DNA of 21,002 nt, taken from NCBI GenBank assembly GCA_025357895.1, contig JANYLL010000182.1, forward strand, positions 1 to 21,002, read 5' to 3'. Shown here piece after piece: positions 13,880 to 21,002 of the stretch. A program made the translations under genes and the position numbers. The first letter of the stretch is position 1, and every line of letters begins with the position of its first letter. Below the pieces are notes generated by a model, which searched no databases, was not told the origin of the DNA, and saw only the letters and a program-made list of their open reading frames with translations. The DNA comes from Ignavibacteriota bacterium. GTDB taxonomy: Bacteria; Bacteroidota; Ignavibacteria; Palsa-1295.

Positions 13880-14893
13880 TTATCTTTTGACTCCTTTAAG
13901 CTTTTGGTCTATTCTGGTTTCGATCTGTCTTAGCGAATCTATCCTTGTTTGAATGTTTTTCTCGAACGATGCTGCATCCCAATATCCGCGATCTTCAAAA
14001 TAACCCTTAACGAGAAAATTGTGCTTAAATGCTTCGGTTACTTCTGCTGCATTTCCTGATGCCGTTGATATCTTCACCATTGCATCGTGAAGCTCAGCGA
14101 TCGTGCTGTTGATCGAGCCGGTCAATCCAATAAGCTTGTCATAAAGTTCATTATCATTCAGGAGTTTCCCCACGCTTCCTTTACCGCTATTTATGGAGTT
14201 TGCTAAGCGCTTAAACTCGCTTGAAGTAGCAGAGATGTTGGATAAAGCTGAATCTACTGAAATCCCCAGTGAACTTGCAGTGCGGGTTATAGTAGAAAGG
14301 CTCTTATCTGTATTGGCAATAATAGCTCTGATATCATTATATAAACCTTCATCTGTAAGTAATTTACCGACCGTACCTTTACCTGAGCGAATGTCTACGA
14401 AAAGTCCGCTGGCTTGCTCCGTGAGGTTTTTCACCGCATTCAAAGCAGCGGCAGCAGTATCCACGACACCCATCAGATCTCTCTGGGATTCACCGATAAT
14501 AAGCCCTCCAGCAGGCAAAAGCGGACTGGAATCCTGACCTACAGTGATAGAGACCGTTTTATTTCCAACCAAACCCTCTGTTGAAACAGATGCTTTTGAA
14601 TCGGTATGTATAAGACTTTGCGCATCTTTAACGACTTTAATTGTTAATTTAACCGAATCGCCGGATCGCTTTGGCAATTCAATAGAACTTACGCTTCCAA
14701 CATTTATACCGGATATCTGGACCTGTGCGCCTTGTTTTAAGCCATTCACTTCCCTGAACTTAACAAAATAAGTAGAAGTATTGCTAAAAAGTTTTTGCTT
14801 ATCTCCTATAAGGAATAGAGCTACTATTAACAGGCTAAAGCATATTATTACAAAAAGTCCTGTACGAGATGCCGGTATTTTAGCTATTTTCAT
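13880..14893 (-). CDS. mlaD: MlaD-like MCE-domain lipid transport protein
   Basis: Substrate-binding subunit of an Mla-type phospholipid ABC transporter. The 337-residue protein is anchored in the inner membrane by an N-terminal helix (about 13-30, GLFVIICFSLLIVALFLIG) and faces the periplasm. The MCE domain follows (about 38-120; YFVKFREVNGLKQGAQVQISG, IHTDSKASVSTEGLVGNKTV). The long C-terminal region is helical and carries two copies of a GKGxVGKLL motif (about 170-188 and 236-254), followed by NFLVKGYFEDRGYW. These tails are common in Bacteroidota MlaD. The ATG at 14893 is 24 bases after the mlaF stop. It is last in the mlaE-mlaF-mlaD unit. Confidence 0.9.
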   Translation of the reverse strand: MKIAKIPASRTGLFVIICFSLLIVALFLIGDKQKLFSNTSTYFVKFREVNGLKQGAQVQISGINVGSVSSIELPKRSGDSVKLTIKVVKDAQSLIHTDSKASVSTEGLVGNKTVSITVGQDSSPLLPAGGLIIGESQRDLMGVVDTAAAALNAVKNLTEQASGLFVDIRSGKGTVGKLLTDEGLYNDIRAIIANTDKSLSTITRTASSLGISVDSALSNISATSSEFKRLANSINSGKGSVGKLLNDNELYDKLIGLTGSINSTIAELHDAMVKISTASGNAAEVTEAFKHNFLVKGYFEDRGYWDAASFEKNIQTRIDSLRQIETRIDQKLKGVKR

Positions 14894-14917
14894 GTAGTTA
14901 AAGTTTTCAGTTAAGAA

Positions 14918-15727
14918 TTACATCTTATGGGCGTTCTTTAGGATCTCTTCCCTTCTTGATCTATCAAGTTTCGCAGCATCAAGAAATTCTCCTAAGTGGT
15001 CGTGATGAGTACTTGAAAGACCTTCAACAGGTCCGTCGTATATCTTCTTTCCGCTTTCAAGCACAATAGTCCTGTCACTAATAGTAAAAGCCGTAGGGAG
15101 GTCGTGAGTAACAACGATCGAAGCTACCTGAAGTTCGGTCTGCAGGCTTAGTATAAGCTCAGCGATAGAGCCTGCGGTGATCGGATCAAGTCCTGTCGTA
15201 GGTTCATCGTAGAGAATAAGCTTTGGCTTAAGAACTATTGAACGCGCTAAACCGGCACGTTTTCTCTGTCCTCCTGATAACGACGAAGGCATTTCGTCAA
15301 TTTTGTCCTTTAATCCCACAAGTTCTAAAGCTCTAAGAATACGTACCTCCCGTTCTTCAAGCGGAAGATCAGTATGCTTATGCAATATCATGTTCAGATT
15401 TTCGCCCACGCTCATTGAATCAAAAAGTGCGCCGCCTTGAAAAAGGAATCCTATATTCTTACGAATCTCATTCAATTCCTTTTCAGTTGTCTCACTGATC
15501 GATTTCCCTTCGTATTTTACCACTCCGGAATCTAGAGGAAGAAGCCCTACGATAAGCTTTATGAGTACGCTCTTCCCTACTCCGCTTTTTCCAAGCACTG
15601 TCAACGTCTCACCTTCATCGATAAAAAGCGATATGTTTTCCAATACATGATTACTGCCGAAAGATTTCGAGACGTTCTCGACTTCTACGAGTTTTTTTGG
15701 TACAGATAATTCAATCTTTTCCGCCAT
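14918..15727 (-). CDS. mlaF: Mla-type ABC transporter ATP-binding protein
   Basis: ATPase that powers lipid movement through the MlaE permease. The 269-residue protein has Walker A GKSGVGKS (46-53), the Q loop in FLFQGGALFDSMSV, the ABC signature LSGGQ (150-154), Walker B ILYDE (171-175) and an H loop in VVTHD. The FQGGALFDSM segment is typical of the MlaF/MCE-associated subfamily. Its ATG at 15725-15727 shares one base with the mlaE stop (TAATG), so the two are translationally coupled. The C-terminal extension after the core (EFLDAAKLDRSRREEIL) is short and unassigned. Confidence 0.94.
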   Translation of the reverse strand: MAEKIELSVPKKLVEVENVSKSFGSNHVLENISLFIDEGETLTVLGKSGVGKSVLIKLIVGLLPLDSGVVKYEGKSISETTEKELNEIRKNIGFLFQGGALFDSMSVGENLNMILHKHTDLPLEEREVRILRALELVGLKDKIDEMPSSLSGGQRKRAGLARSIVLKPKLILYDEPTTGLDPITAGSIAELILSLQTELQVASIVVTHDLPTAFTISDRTIVLESGKKIYDGPVEGLSSTHHDHLGEFLDAAKLDRSRREEILKNAHKM

Positions 15728-16506
15728 TATGCAATGTCAAAAAAGAACACGGTTAATTTTACGGCAAGCACATCAGCAAGAATGATCAACAGCGAACTCA
15801 CTACAACCGCATCAGTAGCCGAACGCCCTACGCCCTCAGTGCCTCCTTTAGAATTATAACCTTCATAACACCCTACGATCCCTACAATAAATCCAAAGAA
15901 AATCGTTTTAATTACTCCGGGTGCAAAATCAACAAAGTTAATAGTGGTCATGACACTATTATAAAAGAGTCTTCCGCTCATACCGGCTTCAACATTTTGT
16001 ACGAAAAACGAACCTACTAAGGCAAGAAAATCTGCATATACGGTTAGCAAGGGCAATGCTATCATACAAGCAAGGACGCGAGTAACCACAAGATAATTAA
16101 ACGGGCTAAGTGCAGAAACCTCCATGGCATCGATCTGCTCTGTGACGCGCATCGAACCCAGCTCAGCGCCAATCCCGGCTGCTACTCTGCCGGCGACGAT
16201 TATTGAGATCAGGACAGGGGAAAGTTCGCGCAATACGCTGATCGCAACCATTGCAGGAATGAATGCCTCTGCTCCGAATTTCATCATTGTCGGCCGACTC
16301 TGCATTGTAAGAACAGCGCCGATAACTAGAGCGACTATCGCCACAAGTCCGAATGACCTTACTCCGACTTCGTACGTCTGCTTGATCAACTCCTTCGTTT
16401 CGAAAGGACGACGAAAGGCAGTCCGGAAGAATTGCGCGGAGAACCGTGCTAATCCACCGATCTTTTCCAAGACCTTCGATGACGTAATGCGTTTAAAGAA
16501 GTTCAT
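15727..16506 (-). CDS. mlaE: Mla-type ABC transporter permease
   Basis: Inner-membrane permease of the MlaE family, 259 residues with about five to six hydrophobic helices. Recognisable family segments are GVRSFGLVAIVALVIGAVLT near the N-terminus, ELSPVLISIIVAGRVAAGIG, AELGSMRVTEQIDAMEV and VLACMIALPLLT. A C-terminal GCYEGYNSKGGTEGVGRSAT block is the conserved MlaE signature. It is the first gene of the three-gene unit and starts with ATG at 16504-16506. Upstream is a terminator belonging to the TPR gene. mlaB and mlaC homologues were not seen in the window, which is usual for short mla operons in this superphylum. Confidence 0.94.
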   Translation of the reverse strand: MNFFKRITSSKVLEKIGGLARFSAQFFRTAFRRPFETKELIKQTYEVGVRSFGLVAIVALVIGAVLTMQSRPTMMKFGAEAFIPAMVAISVLRELSPVLISIIVAGRVAAGIGAELGSMRVTEQIDAMEVSALSPFNYLVVTRVLACMIALPLLTVYADFLALVGSFFVQNVEAGMSGRLFYNSVMTTINFVDFAPGVIKTIFFGFIVGIVGCYEGYNSKGGTEGVGRSATDAVVVSSLLIILADVLAVKLTVFFFDIA

Positions 16507-16526
16507 TGATAAAATATTGTGGCTCT

Positions 16527-16558
16527 AAAAACGCAAGGCACGTCTATGACGTGCCTTG
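16527..16558 (-). terminator. Intrinsic terminator downstream of the TPR gene
   Basis: A perfect 11-bp stem (CAAGGCACGTC at 16534-16544 and GACGTGCCTTG at 16548-16558) encloses a 3-base loop. Read on the minus strand it is followed by CG and five T (16527-16531). It lies about 90 bases after the TPR stop and about 20 bases before the mlaE start, so it would insulate mlaEFD from upstream transcription. Confidence 0.8.
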
Positions 16559-16650
16559 TATCTTTTACTATTTTTTTTCGTTATTGACAATCATCCAAAA
16601 TCACTGCGAGGAAGATTCCAGACCAAAGAAAAAAAGTTACTCAATACTCT

Positions 16651-18351
16651 CTACTTCCCTACCTGCTTAATATAATCCAATCCTTTCTTGACATCCTCAT
16701 CTTTAGGATCGATACCTTCAGCCTTTTTATAATATTCCAGCCCCTTCTTATAATTTTTAAGCTGCAGATATCCGGATGCAGCGGCCTTATAGACATTAAT
16801 GACAAATGGTGATTTATCATTAAGAAGCATTAATGATTTTTCCTCAAGCACTTTGACTCCAGAACTAAAATCTTTAACTGCAAAATAACGGCTTGCCAAA
16901 CGTGCATACGCAATTCCCATTAAGCCCTTTTCTTTAGGGCTTACATCAGCGGTCGAAATTTCATCAAGCAGTTTCTCTGCTGCAGCGATATTATCCGGAT
17001 TTTTTTTGCCAATCTGATCAGCTCGGCCAACCCTGGCAGCAATTAATTTAGGATCAATACTCAGCGCTGAATCAAACGCCGATTCTGCTTCCCGAGGCAT
17101 GTCGGCAACATTATAAAACTGTCCGGCGATTGAATAATCAACAGCAGAAGATTTCCTTTTAGCCTCTTCTACATACATTGCAGCAACTTCAGGATACCTT
17201 TTTAGAATATTCAAATAGCCGAGGATACCCATGGTTATTTTCAAACGTTCGTCAACCAGACGAGATGTATCAACAGTAATCGCTTGTTTCCACTTATCCA
17301 ATCCCCCTAATGTATCGCCTGTCGAAATAAGCGAAAAGCCATAGTAATAGAAATCATAAGCTCCTAATTTTTTAGAAACCGTATAGATCTGAATTGCTTT
17401 TGCATATTTTTTTTCGAAGAAATAACTACGTGCCAGATAAAGATCGGTATACGTTTTCAGGCTGTCATTCTTTGCGGATTTTTCGAGATAAGGAAGTGCT
17501 TTCTGATATTGATTGCTTTCAGCAAGAGAGCGGGATAGAAGCCAGATGCCATCTGTATTCTCAGGGTTAAGCTCCACATATTTCTCAGCATACTTTGCGG
17601 CACTCGTATGATCTTCGGCAATATCATAGATAAGTGCCATTTCATAGTACCCGCGGGAATAATTCGGATCGAGCTTTATAAGATTATCCCATTCTTTTAC
17701 TGCATCATTATATTTTTTTGCACGGAAATAGAGCTGGGCAAGCTTTGCAAGAACGGTAACATCTTTCGAGTCGATCTTTTTTGCATCCTGATATTGCTCA
17801 ATTGCAAGATCAATTGCATGCTGCCTTTCATATAATTCCGCTAATCCGATAAACGGACGTACATCATTTGGGTTTACAGATTGCGCGCGATACAACATGA
17901 TCTCTGCAGGTTTAAGAGAATCAATAGAAATATAATAATGAGCTAAAGCAAGGAAACTCGATATTTCTTTATCATTGATCTTGATGGCGCGGTTGAATTC
18001 TTCTACTGCATCCTCACGCTTTTCCTGCTTTCCGAATAATTCGCCTCGGGAAATTCTGACCAGCACACTCTTTCTATCCTGATCATAAGCTGTCGCTACC
18101 TCTTTTTCTGCTCCGGCGATGTCACCGTTTTCGATCAGAGCAATTGCAAGTGCAGCATGAGCTTCGGCATTTTTCGTATCAGACGCTGCGATCTGCCGGA
18201 GATCGGTAAGAGCTTGTTTCGGGTTTCCAAGATCAATAAGCTGAAGTGCTTTCTTTATTTTATCGTTAGAAGTTTGGGAGTATAAAATACTAACAGATGA
18301 TAAAGATACCAGTAAGAAAAACGTAAAAGATAAATTTTTATAAAACCGCAT
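16651..18351 (-). CDS. Exported tetratricopeptide-repeat protein
   Basis: A 566-residue protein with a signal peptide (FFLLVSLSSVSILYSQ, about residues 11-26). It consists of TPR helical hairpins over nearly its whole length, for example AEAHAALAIALIENGDIAGAE, VRPFIGLAELYERQHAIDLA, VLAKLAQLYFRAKKYNDAV and the C-terminal VYKAAASGYLQLKNYKKGLE. No enzymatic domain was seen, so a scaffold or adaptor role in the periplasm is inferred. TPR proteins of this type often follow exbD, tonB and a PstS-like gene in Bacteroidota, and the same order is present here. A 133-base A/T-rich gap separates it from the upstream lipoprotein gene. An AGGAATT sequence just before the ATG may serve as a weak ribosome-binding site. 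Confidence 0.88.
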   Translation of the reverse strand: MRFYKNLSFTFFLLVSLSSVSILYSQTSNDKIKKALQLIDLGNPKQALTDLRQIAASDTKNAEAHAALAIALIENGDIAGAEKEVATAYDQDRKSVLVRISRGELFGKQEKREDAVEEFNRAIKINDKEISSFLALAHYYISIDSLKPAEIMLYRAQSVNPNDVRPFIGLAELYERQHAIDLAIEQYQDAKKIDSKDVTVLAKLAQLYFRAKKYNDAVKEWDNLIKLDPNYSRGYYEMALIYDIAEDHTSAAKYAEKYVELNPENTDGIWLLSRSLAESNQYQKALPYLEKSAKNDSLKTYTDLYLARSYFFEKKYAKAIQIYTVSKKLGAYDFYYYGFSLISTGDTLGGLDKWKQAITVDTSRLVDERLKITMGILGYLNILKRYPEVAAMYVEEAKRKSSAVDYSIAGQFYNVADMPREAESAFDSALSIDPKLIAARVGRADQIGKKNPDNIAAAEKLLDEISTADVSPKEKGLMGIAYARLASRYFAVKDFSSGVKVLEEKSLMLLNDKSPFVINVYKAAASGYLQLKNYKKGLEYYKKAEGIDPKDEDVKKGLDYIKQVGK

Positions 18352-18484
18352 AATTCCTGTTATAATAATAAATTAATACTTCTTCAAAATACAATTTCTT
18401 CGCACATATAAAACACCGTAACGATGTAAGGAATTTCTCTTTACGTCAAACTAGTTAATTAATTTTTCGTCATTAATGAGGAAA

Positions 18485-19360
18485 TCACCGGGGAGGAATA
18501 AGCTTTAATATCTGCGTCTTTGGCAGGAGGTCGTAATTAAAAAAGACTCTCTGGCCCTCAGCAGACATCGCATACGCCAAAAAACCTCTGGGAAGTGTAT
18601 TAGGTACTTCAGTCGTATAACCGCAGATCCGAGATGTAAGTGGGTAAAGACCCTGCAAAACATAGGCAAGGTGCAGCATCATCGGTCTTCCTCCGGCTTG
18701 TGAAATCCGAAGGACCCGAAATGAACTATCTCCGGAATTCGAATAAAACTTAAGCCACGAAGCATCGACAAAGCCTATTGCATGTTCATCGTTGCTGATT
18801 CTTGAGATTATACTGTCTGAAGTTTGGTAACGGACGATCCTTCCCTCCTGGAATTTGTCAAGTGACAAAATGGAATCAAGAGCAAATTCAGTACTCGATA
18901 AATATGAACTTGAAATCCGTATGGTATTCTTATCTTTATCCTGAAGCAAAGATCTCAAAGAATCCATGCTTATATCTTTCAGAGGATTTTTGCTGCTGAC
19001 AATGCAGCCTATTGCATTTTGTGCAATATCGGCTTCTATCAATTCCAGCTTTTGCTGAGTAAGTACGTCATGCTCTTTCGTACTCAGAGGGCGAGCAATA
19101 AGCACCAGTCTTGTCTGATGCCCAAGGAGTTCATCGAGAGCTTCGGTTGCAGTTTTATACCGTACGGTAAGTTTTGCATTTGGTGTCTGCAAATTAAAAC
19201 CGGTTACAAGACTATCGATGACAGGCTTCAAAGCCTCATCAGCGACAAGTTCAAAGGAACCCGATGTTGCCGTATCAGGAGTTTCACCTCCTTTATTTTT
19301 ATTGCATCCGGCAAAGATGATAAAGGAAGCTAAGCAGAAGCTGATCAGACGCAATGGCAT
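18485..19360 (-). CDS. PstS-like periplasmic binding lipoprotein
   Basis: A 291-residue lipoprotein with a type II signal peptide and lipobox IFAGC (Cys19 from this start). The mature part resembles PBP-type phosphate-binding folds of the PstS superfamily: FELVADEALKPVIDSLVTGF, LVLIARPLSTKEHDVL, IGCIVSSKNPLKDISMDSL and AIGFVDASWLKFY. It ends with a GFLAYAMSAEGQRVF block typical of PstS-like proteins. The canonical phosphate-binding GS(T/S)T motif is not seen and no pstC, pstA or pstB is present, so phosphate binding is doubtful. ATG at 19360 is chosen. ATG at 19372 would overlap the upstream small gene and add four residues; a longer reading starting at 19480 would bury the signal peptide and is rejected. 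Confidence 0.82.
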   Translation of the reverse strand: MPLRLISFCLASFIIFAGCNKNKGGETPDTATSGSFELVADEALKPVIDSLVTGFNLQTPNAKLTVRYKTATEALDELLGHQTRLVLIARPLSTKEHDVLTQQKLELIEADIAQNAIGCIVSSKNPLKDISMDSLRSLLQDKDKNTIRISSSYLSSTEFALDSILSLDKFQEGRIVRYQTSDSIISRISNDEHAIGFVDASWLKFYSNSGDSSFRVLRISQAGGRPMMLHLAYVLQGLYPLTSRICGYTTEVPNTLPRGFLAYAMSAEGQRVFFNYDLLPKTQILKLIPPR

Positions 19361-19361
19361 C

Positions 19362-19574
19362 TTACCTGGCATCCGCTCGTCGTTGCGAAGCTCTTCTGAT
19401 TGCGCCGATTGCGCTCCAAAGCCTGTAAGCTCCGTACACAAAGAGCAATCCGATAAAGACATTGCGTACTGTCGGATCAAATTGGTTAAGTAATGCTTTA
19501 TCGACTAACATAGCAATTGCCAAGCCGAGTGACATAAGCCCGAAGAGAAAAAATAGAATTCCTACAATTTTCAT
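19362..19574 (-). CDS. Small two-helix membrane protein
   Basis: A 70-residue protein of unknown function with two predicted membrane helices: VGILFFLFGLMSLGLAIAML near the N-terminus and VFIGLLFVYGAYRLWSAIGA near the C-terminus. A basic tail follows (RRASQRRADAR), so both ends are probably cytoplasmic. ATG at 19574 is chosen because the longer in-frame reading from 19622 runs through the terminator hairpin. Its TAA stop (19362-19364) lies one base before the lipoprotein ATG, which supports a real, coupled gene. It lies between tonB and the PstS-like gene, a spot where small membrane proteins are common in this superphylum. Confidence 0.7.
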   Translation of the reverse strand: MKIVGILFFLFGLMSLGLAIAMLVDKALLNQFDPTVRNVFIGLLFVYGAYRLWSAIGAIRRASQRRADAR

Positions 19575-19591
19575 AGGTATATTATTTTCTT

Positions 19592-19599
19592 CAAAAATA
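19592..19599 (-). promoter_or_regulatory. TAnnTTTG-type -7 promoter box on the minus strand
   Basis: Read on the minus strand this is TATTTTTG, matching TAnnTTTG, 17 bases before the ATG of the small membrane protein. It sits immediately after the T-run of the tonB terminator, where a new promoter for the small gene, lipoprotein and TPR genes would be needed. The leader would be very short. Confidence 0.4.
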
Positions 19600-19601
19600 C
19601 G

Positions 19602-19637
19602 AAAAAAAAAGCGGCAGCCCAAAATTCCGGCTGCCGC
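19602..19637 (-). terminator. Strong intrinsic terminator after tonB
   Basis: A perfect 9-bp G/C-rich stem, GCGGCAGCC (19611-19619) with GGCTGCCGC (19629-19637), encloses a 9-base loop. On the minus strand it is followed by nine T (19602-19610). It starts 21 bases after the tonB stop. This is a textbook rho-independent terminator. Confidence 0.92.
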
Positions 19638-19658
19638 AGTTCTTTGGAAAATTATCTA

Positions 19659-20423
19659 CTACCGCAATTTGAAACTGATCGTCTGAGTATACCAAACGCG
19701 TACGGGAGTTTGATTATTGCGTGCAGGTGTAAAGCGTACTTTCGTTACTGCATCAATTACCGGCTGTTTGAATACTTCATAATCCGATTTATCAATCGTT
19801 ACTTTTTCCACCCTACCATCTTTGCCGATAAGTGCAGAGAAAGTAACTTTGCCTTCGAGGTTTGCCTTCTTCGCCGTTTCAGGATATTGAACAAGTCCCT
19901 GAATATTTTGTGTAGGCTTAGGCTCTTCTGAAACTTCAATAAATTCATCCTGAGACGGAGCTTTATCCTCTACGACTGCTACCGGGGGTGGTCCGTTACC
20001 TTCCCCGCCCGGAGGTCCTCCGGGACCTGCAGGACCAGTGTTATCTGTACTGGGAGGCATTGGAATATCATTGGTCGGCATTGTCTGATTCGGAGCCTGG
20101 ATATCGGGCACCGGCACAGGAATACCAAAGGTCGGTTTTACAACATCCATCGTCGGAGCAGCCGGCGGCGGAGTCGCCATATCCTGTGATGTCGATGGCG
20201 GCGGCGCAAGTTCTGCAAGGCTTGAGATCTTCCTATGGAAACGAGGTACTTTGCTGTCGTCCTCGCTATTGATCCATGTCCAGCCTACATAAAGCAGGAT
20301 CAGCAATGCATGTAAGGCAACAGAATACGCAAACCCTGTGAATGTGCTTTTCTTCGCGTTCTTCTTAATATCGATCCCGCCATACTGCTCCATCCCATTG
20401 AGCGTCAGATCACTAAGTGACAT
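19659..20423 (-). CDS. tonB: Energy transducer TonB
   Basis: TonB transmits proton-motive force from the inner membrane ExbB/ExbD complex to outer-membrane receptors. The 254-residue protein has a cytoplasmic N-terminus, one membrane helix (about 32-50, AYSVALHALLILLYVGW) and a long Pro/Gly-rich periplasmic spacer (about 70-160, with repeated PPP and VPVPD). The C-terminal TonB domain (about 170-254) contains VQYPETAKKANLEGKVTF, GRVEKVTIDKSDY and AVTKVRFTPARNN. The ATG at 20423 has an AGAGAGG ribosome-binding site a few bases upstream. It follows exbD by 48 bases and is closed by a strong terminator. Confidence 0.95.
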   Translation of the reverse strand: MSLSDLTLNGMEQYGGIDIKKNAKKSTFTGFAYSVALHALLILLYVGWTWINSEDDSKVPRFHRKISSLAELAPPPSTSQDMATPPPAAPTMDVVKPTFGIPVPVPDIQAPNQTMPTNDIPMPPSTDNTGPAGPGGPPGGEGNGPPPVAVVEDKAPSQDEFIEVSEEPKPTQNIQGLVQYPETAKKANLEGKVTFSALIGKDGRVEKVTIDKSDYEVFKQPVIDAVTKVRFTPARNNQTPVRVWYTQTISFKLR

Positions 20424-20471
20424 AAATTATCCTCTCTTTATAATATATACACGGATTCCCGCCATAAGTTT

Positions 20472-20972
20472 CTATAAATTTCCGATAAGAGCATTGTCGT
20501 CCTTATCCATCGTGACAATACTAAAGCGTTTTTCAGTTTGCCCCAGTTTTCCTTGAATTAGATTAAGATCATCGATCAGATCAACGAGTTTCTGGTATTT
20601 GGCATCGCGATCGATCTTTATAAGCGTTGCGATCTTCGGATTTTCACGAAGGCGCTGCTCCAAAACCTTACTGACTTCAGCTGAGGTTATCTTTTGAGGT
20701 GTTTCCTTACCTTTATTCCAAAATACCGCTTCATCTTTGCGGACGCGGATCGTAAGCAGATTTGATTCCGCAACTTCGATATTTATTTTGCTATCCGGCG
20801 GTAATGAAATTTCCATTACCTGAGGAGTGCTCAGAGTCGTCGATAACATAAAGAAGGTAAGAAGAAGGAATGCAACGTCCACCATAGGCGTCATATCCAT
20901 TCTTACCCCTACTCGTTTTTTCGATTTTTTTCCTTTTTTGCCGCTTCCGCCGGCTTCTACCATTTCAGCCAT
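20472..20972 (-). CDS. exbD: ExbD/TolR-family biopolymer transport protein
   Basis: Component of the ExbB-ExbD proton channel that energises TonB. The 166-residue protein has a Lys/Gly-rich cytoplasmic tail. Its single membrane helix (about 28-46) contains DMTPMVDVAFLLLTFFML, in which Asp32 corresponds to the conserved channel Asp of ExbD (Asp25 in Escherichia coli). The periplasmic domain follows (VMEISLPPDSKI, LTIRVRKDEAVFW, PKIATLIKIDRDAKY). It is slightly longer than the usual ~140 residues because of its N- and C-terminal tails. ATG at 20972 has an AAGGAG ribosome-binding site. Next to tonB, an ExbD rather than TolR role is likely. Confidence 0.93.
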   Translation of the reverse strand: MAEMVEAGGSGKKGKKSKKRVGVRMDMTPMVDVAFLLLTFFMLSTTLSTPQVMEISLPPDSKINIEVAESNLLTIRVRKDEAVFWNKGKETPQKITSAEVSKVLEQRLRENPKIATLIKIDRDAKYQKLVDLIDDLNLIQGKLGQTEKRFSIVTMDKDDNALIGNL

Positions 20973-20979
20973 TATTTTT

Positions 20980-20985
20980 CTCCTT
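20980..20985 (-). promoter_or_regulatory. AAGGAG ribosome-binding site of exbD
   Basis: Read on the minus strand, AAGGAG lies 7 bases before the exbD ATG. It is the clearest Shine-Dalgarno sequence in the window, where most genes have A-rich leaders, and it fixes the exbD start. It overlaps the probable stop codon of the upstream gene. Confidence 0.75.
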
Positions 20986-21002
20986 AGTAGCTCCGACTGA
21001 AA
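20984..21002 (-). CDS. 3' tail of an upstream gene (probably an exbB/exbD family member), cut by window edge
   Basis: Only six codons are visible: minus-strand TTC AGT CGG AGC TAC TAA would encode FSRSY and a stop at 20984-20986. The stop overlaps the exbD ribosome-binding site, a normal spacing inside an operon. Identity is inferred only from the usual order exbB-exbD-(exbD)-tonB. Another frame, or no gene at all, cannot be excluded. Confidence 0.3.

Noticed and set aside
16590..16625. CACTGCGAGGAAGATTCC resembling another dispersed repeat class
   Set aside because: Only one short arm is visible, with no complementary partner nearby.
18352..18484. Promoter or terminator in the gap between the PstS-like and TPR genes
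   Set aside because: The gap is A/T-rich, but no TAnnTTTG box or hairpin with a T-run was found; the nearest match has the wrong spacing.
19361..19480. Extended N-terminus of the PstS-like lipoprotein from 19480
   Set aside because: It overlaps the small membrane protein gene almost fully in another frame and would bury the lipoprotein signal peptide about 40 residues inside.

Overview
The window looks like a chromosomal segment from a member of the Bacteroidota/Chlorobiota/Ignavibacteriota (FCB) superphylum, possibly a Kapaibacteria- or Ignavibacteria-like lineage. Supporting signs are a type IX secretion (T9SS) C-terminal sorting domain on a kelch protein, a PD40-OmpA protein resembling PorE, an ExbD-TonB cluster followed by a PstS-like lipoprotein and a TPR protein, an mlaE-mlaF-mlaD order, and several TAnnTTTG promoter-like boxes. 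Genus-level assignment is not possible from sequence reading alone.

Layout. 1-702 is the 3' part of a short-chain dehydrogenase. 703-982 holds a palindromic mobile-type repeat, a heptamer tandem array and tRNA-Cys(GCA). 983-2569 is a PD40-OmpA envelope protein. 2570-11925 is a plus-strand block carrying the conserved transcription/translation cluster rimP-nusA-infB-rbfA-truB-ribF. It is interrupted twice by secreted-protein genes: a T9SS kelch protein between rimP and nusA, and an unrecognised exported protein between rbfA and truB. Two unrelated palindromic elements sit just before the rimP and rbfA start codons. 12012-13789 is a two-gene unit: an outer-membrane beta-barrel with an N-terminal CXXCH heme site (Cyc2-like architecture) and a biotin carboxyl carrier protein. 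A promoter-like box and an inverted repeat precede it.

From 13880 to the end everything is on the minus strand. In transcription order these are the end of an unseen gene, exbD, tonB, a strong terminator, a small membrane protein, a PstS-like lipoprotein, a TPR protein, a second terminator, then mlaE, mlaF and mlaD, which converge on the carrier-protein gene.

Functionally the window combines ribosome maturation and initiation (RimP, NusA, IF2, RbfA, TruB), flavin cofactor synthesis (RibF) and envelope biology: outer-membrane energisation (ExbD/TonB), lipid transport (MlaEFD), peptidoglycan anchoring (OmpA), T9SS cargo and a possible outer-membrane electron conduit. No intergenic stretch exceeds 300 bases. 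No CRISPR array, rRNA, transposase gene or prophage gene was seen. The strongest candidates for something not well described are the cytochrome-porin with its putative operator, and the accessory secreted genes and palindromes embedded in the nusA-infB cluster.
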